This document shows, one piece after another, positions 1-8,112 of a stretch of 8,709 nucleotides of DNA. The number at the start of each line of letters is the position of its first letter. The first letter of the stretch is position 1. The notes beneath the pieces are model-generated. The model had not been told where the DNA came from and did no database searches. It worked only from the letters and a program-made list of their open reading frames with translations. The translations under genes were made by a program, and so were the position numbers. Source of the stretch: Sideroxydans sp. (GTDB lineage: Bacteria > Pseudomonadota > Gammaproteobacteria > Burkholderiales > Gallionellaceae); NCBI GenBank assembly GCA_020057805.1, contig JAGVFD010000209.1, forward strand, positions 1 through 8,709, given 5' to 3'.

Positions 1-10
1 CGCCGCTCAT

Positions 11-16
11 TATAAC
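11..16 (+). promoter_or_regulatory. Possible -10 element of the smc promoter
   Basis: The hexamer TATAAC matches the sigma-70 -10 consensus at five of six positions and lies 30 bases ahead of the smc start. The matching -35 region would fall before the window begins, so only half of the promoter can be examined. This is an inference from one short motif. Confidence 0.3.
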
Positions 17-46
17 GTCAGCTAGTTTTCTTCGGGCACACCTAAA

Positions 47-3000
47 TTGCGCTTAAGCCAAATCAAACTTGCCGGTTTCAAGTCTTTCGTCGACCCCACA
101 ACCATTTCCTTACCAGGGCAGTTGGTGGGGGTGGTGGGGCCTAACGGTTGTGGAAAGTCCAACGTGATAGATGCTTTGCGTTGGGTTTTAGGTGAGTCGC
201 GCGCCTCGGCTTTGCGCGGCGAGTCGATGCAGGACGTGATTTTTAATGGTTCCGGCAATCGTAAAGCGGTATCGCGCGCCAGCGTTGAATTGATATTTGA
301 TAATTCACTTGGAAAAGTAGGCGGGCAATGGGCAACCTTCGCTGAAATCTCCATCAAGCGTGTGCTGCAACGCGATGGCGATTCAAATTACTACATCAAT
401 AATCAAAACGTTCGTCGCAAAGACATTACCGACATTTTCCTTGGCACGGGGGTGGGGGCACGCGCTTACGCCATCATCGAGCAGGGCATGATTTCACGCA
501 TCATCGAGGCCAAGCCCGAAGAGCTGCGTGTGTTTCTAGAAGAAGCGGCGGGGGTGTCTAAATATCGCGATCGGCGCCGTGAAACTGAATTGCGTTTAGG
601 CGATACCAAAGACAACTTGGCGCGCGTGTCGGATATTTTGCATGAGTTGGATAAGCAGCTCGGACACTTGGGCGAACAGGCTGAAGTTGCCAAAACTTAT
701 CGCGAGTTGGAAGCACGGCGCGAAACGACGCAACGCTTGTTGTGGTTGGTGAATAAGCAAGAGGCGGAAGCGCGCCGAGTGCGCTACTCACAACAAGTAG
801 AAAAAACTAAAAACGACTTGGAAGCCGAAATTGCCAAGTTGCGCGAAGTCGAAAGTAAGTTGGAAGGAGCGCGAGCCGAGCATTTCACCTTATCTGATGC
901 CTTGCATGCCAAGCAAGGAGATTTGTATGCCAGCAACGCGGAGGTGTCGCGACTAGAACAACAAATCACTTTTTTAACTGAACAACGCAATCGTCTCGCC
1001 CAACAAATTCAAAATGGCGAACGCCAAATTGCCCAGCAGAGGGCTCAATTGCAAGGCCTGAAAACCTTGCAAGAACACTGGTTGCGTCAGCAAGGGGATA
1101 GCGGCACGCGGGTAAAAGTAGGTGAAGAGCGCGCTAGCGCCGAAGCATTGAAATTGCCGCAAGCGGAAGAAGCCGCGCGCATCGCTCTAGAGCGCCACAA
1201 CACTTTGCAGCGTGAGCAGATGGTGCTTCAGCAACAAATACAACTGGCGGATACGCAACGCGGCCACATCCAAGGCAATGTGCAGCAATTGGATAGTCGC
1301 CGTTCACGCTTGATGTTGGAGCGTGACAATCTGCCGCGTCCTGATGTGGAAGGCTTGCAACAATCGCAACAAGAATTGCTTGAATTGCAGATGCAGCACG
1401 AAGCGCAGCAACAGCAGCTTGCTCAATTGCAAGAGCAACTTCCGCAGGCCGATGCCGCTAGGCGTGATGCACGTAATAGTGCACAAGCTTTGGAGCGCGA
1501 GTTAGCGCAAGTTGAAGCGCGCATGAATGCATTGAAGCAACTGCAATCGCAGGTAGATAACGACAAAAACCTCAAGGCTTGGCTTGCGCAACATCAGCTT
1601 GAGCATGCTCCTCGTTTGTGGCAATCCATTCGTATTGAACAAGGCTGGGAAAATGCATTGGAAGCTGTTTTGCGTGAACGCATCAATGCGCTGTCTTTAG
1701 GGCAGCTAGAGGATGCCGCGCGCTGGCAAGATGCGCCGCCCGCCAAGTTGGCTGTGTATGCGGCGGATGGGGCGCGCCACTCCGCGAGTAATGCGCCCGT
1801 AGGTTTGACGCCGCTAACTCAATATGTGCGTTATCAGAACGAGCAAGCTGCCCCTGTGGTGAACGATTGGTTAGCGGGCGTGTATGCCGTCGCCAATTTG
1901 GATGAGGCATTACGTTTGCGCGCCACGTTGTTGGCAGGCGCATGGTTGGTGACCCCGCAAGGTCACTTGGTGGGGGCGCACAGTGTTTTATTCCATGCAC
2001 CAGATGGTCAAGTGCATGGCATCTTGGCGCGGCAACGCGAAATTGGGCAATTACAAGCAGAAGCAGAGCAGTGTGCTCATGCCGCAGAACAGGGGAAATT
2101 GGCCGTCACTTTAGCCGAGGCGGCTTATGTGGCAGTTGAAGGTGGCATCGCTCCTTTGCGGAGCGATGGGGTGGCATCGCAACAGCGCCAACATCAAATT
2201 CAGTTGCAAATTCTCAAGCTCACGCAAGCGAATGAACGCAGTCAAGAGCGTGGCTTACAGATAGCGCAAGAGTTGGAGGAGCTGGCTGAACGTGTCAATG
2301 AAGAGCAAAGCCAGTTGCAAGAAATTGCCGAGCGCATGCTTATTCAGCGTGAGCAGTCATCCATACAGTTAGCTGAAAGCGACCAAGCGCGGCATCAGGC
2401 GAGCGTGCAAGAATTTGCCTTACGTGAAGTGCGTGAACAGACGCAACGTGCGCAACATGAGTTACAAGAATCGCGCTTTTTCGCTAAAACTTGCGTGGAT
2501 AAGCTGACTGACATCGAACAGAACATGCAACACAACAGCGTCACTTTGGCGCAGTTGGAAGAAGCGTTGGTACACAGCCATTCCGAGCAAGAGAATTTAA
2601 GCGAAGGCAATGCACAAGAACAATTACAAGCCTTGCTGCAACAGCGTCAAGTCGTGGAAGCAGTGTTAGCGGAAGCACGCAATACCCTAGAACATGCCAC
2701 GCTGAATCTAAATAAGATGGAACAGGAGCGCATGGGCTGTGAGCAAAAGCTCAACCCTTTGCGTGAAAAAGTAAGTGAAATTACCCTCAAGGAACAAGAG
2801 GCGCGCCTGCAATATGAGCAATGGGCTGAACAACTCATCAACATCGACGAAACAACTTTGCTGCCACTTATCGAAGGCGCAAAAGCGGGCGGCTTGCAGA
2901 ACGAGTTGCTGCGCTTGGCGAATGAAATTGCGGCGCTTGGCGCGGTGAATTTGGCGGCGCTCGAAGAATTGCAAACGGCGCAGGAACGCAAATCCTACCT

Positions 3001-3574
3001 AGATGCACAGGCCAAAGATTTGAACGATGCCATTGAAACCCTAGAGAGCGCCATTCGCCGAATCGACAAAGAATCGCGTGATTTATTGATGGCGACCTAT
3101 GAAGAAGTGAATCGACACTTGGGCGAACTATTCCCGGTTTTGTTTGGTGGAGGTGATGCACGATTGGTGCTGACGGGTGATGAAATTTTGGATAGTGGCG
3201 TGCAGGTGATGGCGCATCCGCCAGGTAAAAAGAATTCATCTATTCATTTGCTGTCGGGTGGTGAAAAAGCGCTGACGGCAATTGCGCTGGTGTTCTCTTT
3301 GTTCCAGCTCAATCCCGCACCGTTTTGCGTGCTGGACGAAGTGGATGCGCCGCTGGATGACACCAATACCGAGCGTCTATGCAAGCTGATTCAGAAGATG
3401 TCGGTGAACACCCAGTTTGTCTACATTAGCCACAACAAAATCACCATGGAAATGGCGCATCAGCTGATTGGCGTCACCATGCAGGAACGCGGCGTATCTA
3501 AAGTGGTATCGGTGGATATTGAGGAAGCGTTACGCTTGCGTGAGGACAGTGGCGGTATGGTGCCCGCCACCTAA
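47..3574 (+). CDS. smc: Chromosome segregation protein SMC
   Basis: SMC is the ATPase subunit of the bacterial condensin (SMC-ScpAB); its dimer entraps and compacts DNA and helps sister origins separate. At 1175 aa the protein is full length and has the complete architecture. The N-terminal head has Walker A GPNGCGKSN at residues 31-39. A glutamine- and glutamate-rich coiled-coil arm runs from about 168 to 500, with a hinge at about 505-665. The return coiled coil runs to about 1010, followed by the C-terminal head with signature motif LSGGEKALT (from about 1069) and Walker B VLDEVDAP (from about 1095). The start is TTG: an in-frame TAG at 23-25 leaves no ATG or GTG, and the protein opens with the family-typical MRLSQIKLAGFKSFVDP. 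No clear Shine-Dalgarno sequence precedes it, so translation is probably modest. The stop lies 3 bp from the stop of the convergent gene. No zipA or ligA follows, although these often neighbour smc in related bacteria. Confidence 0.97.
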   Translation: MRLSQIKLAGFKSFVDPTTISLPGQLVGVVGPNGCGKSNVIDALRWVLGESRASALRGESMQDVIFNGSGNRKAVSRASVELIFDNSLGKVGGQWATFAEISIKRVLQRDGDSNYYINNQNVRRKDITDIFLGTGVGARAYAIIEQGMISRIIEAKPEELRVFLEEAAGVSKYRDRRRETELRLGDTKDNLARVSDILHELDKQLGHLGEQAEVAKTYRELEARRETTQRLLWLVNKQEAEARRVRYSQQVEKTKNDLEAEIAKLREVESKLEGARAEHFTLSDALHAKQGDLYASNAEVSRLEQQITFLTEQRNRLAQQIQNGERQIAQQRAQLQGLKTLQEHWLRQQGDSGTRVKVGEERASAEALKLPQAEEAARIALERHNTLQREQMVLQQQIQLADTQRGHIQGNVQQLDSRRSRLMLERDNLPRPDVEGLQQSQQELLELQMQHEAQQQQLAQLQEQLPQADAARRDARNSAQALERELAQVEARMNALKQLQSQVDNDKNLKAWLAQHQLEHAPRLWQSIRIEQGWENALEAVLRERINALSLGQLEDAARWQDAPPAKLAVYAADGARHSASNAPVGLTPLTQYVRYQNEQAAPVVNDWLAGVYAVANLDEALRLRATLLAGAWLVTPQGHLVGAHSVLFHAPDGQVHGILARQREIGQLQAEAEQCAHAAEQGKLAVTLAEAAYVAVEGGIAPLRSDGVASQQRQHQIQLQILKLTQANERSQERGLQIAQELEELAERVNEEQSQLQEIAERMLIQREQSSIQLAESDQARHQASVQEFALREVREQTQRAQHELQESRFFAKTCVDKLTDIEQNMQHNSVTLAQLEEALVHSHSEQENLSEGNAQEQLQALLQQRQVVEAVLAEARNTLEHATLNLNKMEQERMGCEQKLNPLREKVSEITLKEQEARLQYEQWAEQLINIDETTLLPLIEGAKAGGLQNELLRLANEIAALGAVNLAALEELQTAQERKSYLDAQAKDLNDAIETLESAIRRIDKESRDLLMATYEEVNRHLGELFPVLFGGGDARLVLTGDEILDSGVQVMAHPPGKKNSSIHLLSGGEKALTAIALVFSLFQLNPAPFCVLDEVDAPLDDTNTERLCKLIQKMSVNTQFVYISHNKITMEMAHQLIGVTMQERGVSKVVSVDIEEALRLREDSGGMVPAT

Positions 3575-3577
3575 ATT

Positions 3578-4033
3578 TTAGTCACACATGGCGCTAACTG
3601 TAGTGCGCGCTTCGTTGATGCGCTGTTCGCGTGTTGAATCGTCAAGAAAAGTACGTTCTCCTTTAGCATCGTAAGTCACGATGCGTCCCCCTTCTTCTAA
3701 CGCACGCAAATTCTGTTGCGCGGCCACACAATTTTGCGCACGATCCGCTGCACGCTTGTCTTCTTGTTCTTTCTTGGCAGCAGTATCTTCTTTTTCTTTG
3801 CTTGCCTTTTTCAATTCCACTTCTCGTTCAGCCACTGTTTTGGGGGAGTTGGTGACAGGCGCAACTCCTTGTCCTTTGCCTGTCAACGTATGGACGACAT
3901 CTGCTTTTCTTACATCGGCAGGTACTGTATCTGAATAATGTACCGCCCCTTTTTCATCTACCCATTTATTGAGGGCAGCGTGCGTAGGTGAAGAGAGTAA
4001 AAACAGTGAGATGAGCAGGCTGGCTAGTTTCAT
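3578..4033 (-). CDS. Secreted DUF4124 domain-containing protein
   Basis: This is a 151-aa protein of unknown function that is probably exported to the periplasm. Residues 1-19 form a classical signal peptide (Lys2, a hydrophobic core rich in Leu, Ile and Ser, then SPTHA before the likely cleavage). The DUF4124 signature KWVDEKGAVHYSDTVP follows directly at residues 23-38. A charged Lys/Glu-rich stretch at about 68-98 is probably helical or coiled. The C-terminal part, with NC at 101-102, a NLRALEEGGRI segment and a final MCD, resembles the tail common in this family. Its two cysteines, C102 and C150, could form a disulfide in the periplasm. An AGGAG ribosome binding site lies a few bases ahead of the ATG. 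The gene is apparently monocistronic and converges on smc with no space for a separate terminator. Similar genes occur near guaB in betaproteobacteria (general knowledge). The fold is recognised; the role is not known. Confidence 0.85.
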   Translation of the reverse strand: MKLASLLISLFLLSSPTHAALNKWVDEKGAVHYSDTVPADVRKADVVHTLTGKGQGVAPVTNSPKTVAEREVELKKASKEKEDTAAKKEQEDKRAADRAQNCVAAQQNLRALEEGGRIVTYDAKGERTFLDDSTREQRINEARTTVSAMCD

Positions 4034-4060
4034 GGGAGCTCCTAAATTACCGATGTGTGA

Positions 4061-4089
4061 AAATTACCTACTATTTTAGTGCGCGTCAA
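4061..4089 (-). promoter_or_regulatory. Candidate sigma-70 promoter of the DUF4124 gene
   Basis: On the minus strand TTGACG (plus-strand 4084-4089) matches the -35 consensus at five of six positions. It is followed after 17 bases by TAATTT (4061-4066), a weaker -10 match. The placement is right for the gene starting at 4033, giving a leader of roughly 20 bases. No equally convincing promoter was seen for the divergent gene at 4181. The call rests on motif matching by eye. Confidence 0.4.
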
Positions 4090-4180
4090 TTTATGATTAC
4101 GCCCTGAAAAGTTTCTTCACCATTTATTGCAAATTCGCATGGCATGAATACTTGGCGTAACAGCATCTTAAAGGTTTAAC

Positions 4181-4840
4181 GTGCAACGTAATCAAAAAGA
4201 TAACCCGCAAACGGAGTACCTCTCGGTTGAAAAAAACCAAGAGATAGTTCTTAAGCTATTTCGTTCCTACTACCGCTCACATCTCACCTCGGGAAAGTTA
4301 TTGGATGATTTTCCTGAATTCTTTTTGGCAAAACCTGAAGTCTTAAATAACCCAGAATTGGTGGAGCGCGCTTCCGATAAATTAATTCTTAACGACTGTG
4401 TGCGGCGTGCTTTATCCCGCAAAGGGTATGTTGGGATTAGCAAATTGCGCAACCCTAAATTAAATTATTATTGGTTAGAGCTGACCGTCTTTCCTTACAT
4501 GCTGGGTGACGATGTGACCCAAAATAATCAAGGTGAATTTTTCTTTTTAGTGTCTCAATTCGTTGAATTTACCAAGCAAAATCCTAGCGTTTATGGTGAT
4601 TTAACGGCCGAAATCAATTCTGATAAAGATATTGCGCTGATGCTGGGCGAAATCAACAAGCGGTCTGGTAAGTTGCCAGAATTACTGGTGCACTACCCAT
4701 TGGAAATGTTGATTAAATTCAATCCAAAGTGGCCTGTTAGTGAAGTTAATAAACTGATGCAGGCTCTCAAAGCAAGCGACCAAAGTTGGTGCGAACTATT
4801 CTATGAGTACGTGATGTACGTGATGGGTAAGAAACAATAG
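4181..4840 (+). CDS. Hypothetical protein, 219 aa
   Basis: I do not recognise the family. The start is GTG: an in-frame TAA at 4169-4171 excludes anything further upstream, and TAAAGG at 4169-4174 is a plausible ribosome binding site six bases ahead. The protein looks soluble and mostly alpha-helical, with no signal peptide and no membrane segment. It is rich in Leu, Asn, Lys and aromatic residues, including NYYWLELTVFPYMLGDD near residues 95-111 and FYEYVMYVMGKKQ at the C-terminus. Cysteines are few and no metal-binding or nucleotide-binding motif was found. The gene is visibly more AT-rich than guaB and guaA (many AAA, AAT, TTA and GAT codons), which may reflect later acquisition or low expression. 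It lies between the divergent DUF4124 gene and the guaB promoter, in the same direction as guaB, but guaB has its own promoter so co-function is not implied. The length, sensible start and protein-like composition support a real gene. Confidence 0.75.
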   Translation: MQRNQKDNPQTEYLSVEKNQEIVLKLFRSYYRSHLTSGKLLDDFPEFFLAKPEVLNNPELVERASDKLILNDCVRRALSRKGYVGISKLRNPKLNYYWLELTVFPYMLGDDVTQNNQGEFFFLVSQFVEFTKQNPSVYGDLTAEINSDKDIALMLGEINKRSGKLPELLVHYPLEMLIKFNPKWPVSEVNKLMQALKASDQSWCELFYEYVMYVMGKKQ

Positions 4841-4879
4841 TTCATGGGGTGACGCGGATGCAGTCAACGCATTAAGTTT

Positions 4880-4894
4880 TGATATAATGCGCGC
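4880..4894 (+). promoter_or_regulatory. guaB promoter: extended -10 with GC-only discriminator
   Basis: TGATATAAT (4880-4888) is a perfect extended -10 element (TG, one base, TATAAT). No good -35 is present 16-18 bases upstream, as is usual for extended -10 promoters. The next six bases, GCGCGC, form a discriminator made only of G and C, a hallmark of promoters repressed by ppGpp; E. coli guaB is known to be under stringent and growth-rate control. The predicted transcription start is about 4895, giving a leader of under 20 bases that still holds the ribosome binding site GAGGAAG (4901-4907) before the ATG at 4913. Confidence 0.75.
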
Positions 4895-4912
4895 TTTGCA
4901 GAGGAAGTTCCC

Positions 4913-6373
4913 ATGCGCATCACTCAAAAATCTCTCACTTTCGACGACGTACTTCTTCTTCCCGCTTATTCAAACATTTTGCCGCGAGACGTTAGTCTAC
5001 GCACGCAACTTTCCCGCAATATCAGCCTAAACATTCCTTTGTTGTCTGCCGCGATGGATACGGTGACAGAGGCGCGCTTGGCGATTGCGTTGGCACAAGA
5101 GGGCGGTATTGGCATTGTTCATAAGAATATGACGAGCAAAGAGCAGGCTGCGCAGGTTGCTAAAGTGAAGCGATTTGAGAGTGGTGTGGTGAAAGATCCT
5201 ATCTTCGTGACGAACACGATGACCGTGCGTGATGTGCTTAACTTAACCCGCCAACATAAAATTTCTGGTTTGCCTGTTCTTCAAGGTAAGCAAGTCGTTG
5301 GCATCGTCACCAATCGTGATTTGCGTTTTGAAAGCAATCTGGATCAATCCATCACGCAAATTATGACGCCGCGCGAGCGCTTGATTACCGTGAAGGAAAA
5401 TTCAAGCCGTGAAGAAGCGCGTCGCCTCATGCATCAACACCGTATCGAGCGCGTATTGGTGGTGAATGACGCTTTCGAGCTGTGCGGCTTGATTACCGTA
5501 AAAGATATTTTGAAATCCACCGAGCATCCTAATGCTTGTAAAGATGAGTTGGGCCGTCTACGTGTAGGTGCAGCAGTGGGCGTGGGTGACGGTACAGAGG
5601 AGCGTGTTTCATTGTTGGTCGAAGCCGGGGTTGATGTGTTGGTGGTAGATACTGCGCATGGTCATTCGCAAGGTGTATTGAGCCGCGTGCAATGGGTTAA
5701 GAAGAACTTCCCTAACGTGGATGTTATCGGCGGCAACATCGCAACGGGTGCGGCGGCGTTGGCACTGGTTGATCATGGTGCGGATGGCGTGAAGGTCGGT
5801 ATTGGTCCCGGCTCAATCTGCACTACACGTATGGTGGCAGGTGTGGGTGTGCCACAAATTTCAGCGATTCAAAATGTGGCGGATGCCTTGGCGGGAACGG
5901 GTGTGCCACTCATTGCGGATGGTGGTGTACGTTTCTCTGGTGACATATCCAAAGCCATCGCGGCAGGTGCACATAGCGTGATGTTGGGTGGATTGTTTGC
6001 GGGCACGGAAGAAGCACCCGGTGAAATCGAACTGTATCAAGGACGTTCTTACAAGTCCTATCGCGGCATGGGTAGTTTGGGCGCGATGCAACAAGGTTCT
6101 AGCGATCGTTACTTCCAAGACAACGTGAGCAATCAAGATAAGTTAGTACCTGAAGGTGTTGAAGGTCGTGTTCCTTACAAGGGCAGTGCGCTCGCAGTTG
6201 TGCATCAATTGCTAGGTGGTTTGCGCGCCAGCATGGGCTACCTCGGATGTCCAGATATTGCGACAATCCATGCGAAAGCGGAATTTGTTGAAATTACTTC
6301 GGCAGGTATTCGTGAGTCGCATGTACATGACGTACAAATCACCAAAGAAGCCCCGAACTACCATATTGACTAA
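4913..6373 (+). CDS. guaB: Inosine-5'-monophosphate dehydrogenase
   Basis: GuaB oxidises IMP to XMP with NAD+, the first committed and usually rate-limiting step of guanine nucleotide synthesis, in the cytoplasm as a tetramer or octamer. At 486 aa it is two residues shorter than the E. coli enzyme. The catalytic TIM barrel is interrupted by a Bateman module of two CBS domains (about 93-145 and 150-205), which in this family bind adenine and guanine nucleotides and tune activity. The catalytic loop GPGSICTTR places the nucleophile at C303. The IMP-phosphate-binding segment [10 protein letters not shown] begins at about 335 with D336. The mobile flap SSDRYFQ carries the R399-Y400 pair that activates water for hydrolysis of the enzyme-XMP intermediate. 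All key residues are intact. The ATG start has a strong GAGGAAG site and gives the typical N-terminus [20 protein letters not shown]. It is followed after 110 bp by guaA, which uses its product. Confidence 0.98.
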   Translation: MRITQKSLTFDDVLLLPAYSNILPRDVSLRTQLSRNISLNIPLLSAAMDTVTEARLAIALAQEGGIGIVHKNMTSKEQAAQVAKVKRFESGVVKDPIFVTNTMTVRDVLNLTRQHKISGLPVLQGKQVVGIVTNRDLRFESNLDQSITQIMTPRERLITVKENSSREEARRLMHQHRIERVLVVNDAFELCGLITVKDILKSTEHPNACKDELGRLRVGAAVGVGDGTEERVSLLVEAGVDVLVVDTAHGHSQGVLSRVQWVKKNFPNVDVIGGNIATGAAALALVDHGADGVKVGIGPGSICTTRMVAGVGVPQISAIQNVADALAGTGVPLIADGGVRFSGDISKAIAAGAHSVMLGGLFAGTEEAPGEIELYQGRSYKSYRGMGSLGAMQQGSSDRYFQDNVSNQDKLVPEGVEGRVPYKGSALAVVHQLLGGLRASMGYLGCPDIATIHAKAEFVEITSAGIRESHVHDVQITKEAPNYHID

Positions 6374-6382
6374 CAGCATGAG

Positions 6383-6431
6383 AAGGGAAAAGAGGGAAGG
6401 GGGAAGGGTAAAACCGAGTCTCTTTTCCCTT
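6383..6431 (+). repeat. 12-bp perfect inverted repeat in the guaB-guaA gap (hairpin A)
   Basis: AAGGGAAAAGAG (6383-6394) is exactly reverse-complementary to CTCTTTTCCCTT (6420-6431), with a 25-base loop that holds most of the G-rich tract. No T-run follows the second arm, so it is not a standard intrinsic terminator. Transcription probably continues into guaA. The first arm also overlaps the G-quadruplex motif at 6385-6408 and a competing pairing with 6448-6457. Confidence 0.65.
6385..6408 (+). promoter_or_regulatory. Canonical G-quadruplex motif between guaB and guaA
   Basis: Four G-tracts (GGG 6385-6387, GGG 6394-6396, GGGGG 6399-6403, GGG 6406-6408) are separated by loops of six, two and two bases, all A/G. 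This fits the standard G3+N1-7 rule. The G-rich strand is the coding strand, so the motif would be present in the guaB-guaA mRNA. The pattern is certain; whether it folds or matters in the cell is inference. It competes with hairpin A for 6385-6394. Confidence 0.55.
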
Positions 6432-6472
6432 GAGTACCGCAGGTGCGTTCCCTTCTCCTTTTACTCTTCCCT
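6400..6472 (+). repeat. 14-bp inverted repeat ending at the guaA ribosome binding site (hairpin B)
   Basis: GGGGAAGGGTAAAA (6400-6413) can pair as RNA with TTTTACTCTTCCCT (6459-6472) over 14 pairs, two of them G-U. The loop is 45 bases. The second arm ends one base before the weak AGG (6473-6475) that serves the guaA ATG at 6484, so the folded stem would sit inside the ribosome footprint. The second tract also offers TTCCCTTCTC (6448-6457), an exact partner for GAGAAGGGAA (6380-6389), a third alternative pairing. Confidence 0.5.
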
Positions 6473-6483
6473 AGGTTCTAGCC

Positions 6484-8064
6484 ATGCATAAAAAAATCCT
6501 CGTTCTCGATTTCGGTTCTCAATATACCCAACTCATTGCACGTCGCGTGCGCGAGACGCATGTCTATTGCGAACTGCATCCGTGGGATATGTTGGAAGCG
6601 GACATTCGTGCCTACAACCCAGCGGGCATCATTCTGTCGGGTGGACCTAATTCTGTTTATGACGACGAAACACCCAAAGCGCCACAAGTGGTATTTGAAT
6701 TGGGCGTGCCTGTGTTCGGTATTTGCTATGGTATGCAAACCATGGCGGCACAATTGGGTGGAAAAGTTGAGAGCGGAAAAGTGCGAGAGTTTGGTTACGC
6801 TGAAATCCGTGCGCAAGGCCACTCAAAATTGTTTGATGGCATTCAAGATAAAACCAATGCGCAAGGTCACGGCCTGCTCGATGTGTGGATGAGTCACGGC
6901 GATAAAGTGACGGAAATTCCCGCAGGATTTACAGCGATTGCTTCTAATGCAGCCACACCGTTTGCCGCGATGGCAGATGAAGCTCGCCGTTTTTATGCCG
7001 TGCAATTCCACCCCGAAGTGACTCACACGCATCAAGGTAAAGCCATTATTGGCCGTTTTGTGCATGACATCTGTGGCTGTGGTGATGATTGGAATATGCC
7101 GGACTACATCGCCGAAGCCGTCTCAAAAATCAAAGCCCAAGTGGGCGATGAAGAAGTCATTCTGGGGCTGTCTGGCGGAGTGGATTCTTCCGTTGCTGCG
7201 GCACTGATTCATCGCGCGATTGGCGATCAACTCACCTGTGTATTCGTTGACAACGGCTTGCTACGCTTGAATGAAGGCGAACAAGTGATGGAAATGTTTG
7301 GCAAAAACTTGAAGATGAAAGTCATTCAGGTAGATGCCAGCGGTGAGTTTTTGAAATTCCTCACAGGCGTGACGGATCCCGAGCAAAAACGCAAAATTAT
7401 TGGCCGTGAATTTGTGGAAGTTTTTCAACGTGAATCAGCCAAGCTCAAGCAAGCCAAGTGGCTGGCACAAGGTACGATTTATCCAGACGTAATCGAGTCT
7501 GCGGGTTCAAAAACTAAAAAAGCACATACCATCAAATCGCACCACAACGTGGGCGGCTTGCCAGAATCTATGCATCTCAAGCTGTTAGAGCCTCTGCGTG
7601 AGTTGTTCAAAGACGAGGTGCGCGAATTGGGTGTGGCATTGGGATTGCCCGCAGATATGGTGTATCGCCATCCTTTCCCCGGCCCAGGCTTGGGGGTGCG
7701 TATTTTGGGTGAAGTTAAGAAAGAATATGCCGATCTGCTACGTCGTGCCGATGCCATTTTCATTGAAGAACTGCGCAATACCAAAGATGCTAGTGGCAAG
7801 AGCTGGTATGAATTGACCAGTCAAGCGTTCACCGTATTCCTGCCCGTAAAATCAGTAGGTGTGATGGGCGATGGGCGTACTTACGAATGGGTTGTTAGTT
7901 TGCGTGCTGTGCAAACGCAGGATTTTATGACGGCACATTGGGCACATCTACCTTATGAACTGCTGGGCAAGGTGTCCAACCGCATCATCAATGAAGTGCG
8001 CGGCATCAACCGTGTGGTGTATGACATTTCAGGTAAGCCACCTGCAACCATTGAGTGGGAGTAG
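6484..8064 (+). CDS. guaA: GMP synthase (glutamine-hydrolysing)
   Basis: GuaA converts XMP to GMP using ATP and glutamine, the step after GuaB. At 526 aa it is essentially the E. coli length. The class I glutamine amidotransferase domain (about 3-190) has nucleophile C81 in GICYGMQ and the rest of the triad, H176 and E178, in FHPEVTHT. The ATP pyrophosphatase domain follows, with the P-loop-like SGGVDSS at 230-236. The lid segment [17 protein letters not shown] and the C-terminal dimerisation domain come next, ending in the family-typical ATIEWE. All catalytic residues are present. The start ATG gives the usual [21 protein letters not shown]; only a weak AGG (6473-6475) serves as ribosome binding site. 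It is presumably co-transcribed with guaB, with the structured gap between them as a possible point of differential control. The 3' end of guaA is a recognised target of island integrases, and accessory sequence appears to follow it here. Confidence 0.98.
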   Translation: MHKKILVLDFGSQYTQLIARRVRETHVYCELHPWDMLEADIRAYNPAGIILSGGPNSVYDDETPKAPQVVFELGVPVFGICYGMQTMAAQLGGKVESGKVREFGYAEIRAQGHSKLFDGIQDKTNAQGHGLLDVWMSHGDKVTEIPAGFTAIASNAATPFAAMADEARRFYAVQFHPEVTHTHQGKAIIGRFVHDICGCGDDWNMPDYIAEAVSKIKAQVGDEEVILGLSGGVDSSVAAALIHRAIGDQLTCVFVDNGLLRLNEGEQVMEMFGKNLKMKVIQVDASGEFLKFLTGVTDPEQKRKIIGREFVEVFQRESAKLKQAKWLAQGTIYPDVIESAGSKTKKAHTIKSHHNVGGLPESMHLKLLEPLRELFKDEVRELGVALGLPADMVYRHPFPGPGLGVRILGEVKKEYADLLRRADAIFIEELRNTKDASGKSWYELTSQAFTVFLPVKSVGVMGDGRTYEWVVSLRAVQTQDFMTAHWAHLPYELLGKVSNRIINEVRGINRVVYDISGKPPATIEWE

Positions 8065-8082
8065 GGGTGGTTTGTAACCAAT

Positions 8083-8100
8083 TGATTTATATATAAATCA
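8083..8100. repeat. 18-bp perfect AT-rich palindrome after guaA
   Basis: TGATTTATATATAAATCA reads identically on both strands and starts 18 bases after the guaA stop. It has no G/C core and no following T-run, so it is not a standard terminator. It could be an operator or a cruciform-prone site. A small hairpin (TGGTT 8068-8072 with AACCA 8076-8080) lies immediately before it. No convincing intrinsic terminator for guaA was found here. Confidence 0.6.
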
Positions 8101-8112
8101 TAGCGTTACTTA

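Noticed and set aside
22..357. Minus-strand ORF of 111 aa at the start of smc
   Set aside because: It is antisense to the Walker A region of SMC, whose protein conservation explains the open frame.
2647..3239. Two long minus-strand ORFs (114 and 123 aa) inside smc
   Set aside because: They lie wholly opposite the conserved C-terminal part of SMC. Their translations are rich in Ser, Cys, Arg and His, as expected for shadow frames, and have no recognisable motifs or ribosome binding sites.
6383..6431. Intrinsic terminator between guaB and guaA
   Set aside because: The 12-bp stem has a 25-base loop and no T-run after it, and guaA needs readthrough or a promoter that is not evident.
6216..6491. 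Plus-strand ORF of 91 aa spanning the end of guaB and the gap to guaA
   Set aside because: It overlaps the conserved end of GuaB in another frame and continues through the purine/pyrimidine-rich gap, giving a low-complexity product with no family resemblance.
8082..8100. FNR/CRP-like site (TTGAT at the left of the palindrome)
   Set aside because: The half-site spacing does not fit the FNR TTGAT-N4-ATCAA layout, and the right half is AAATCA rather than ATCAA at the needed distance.
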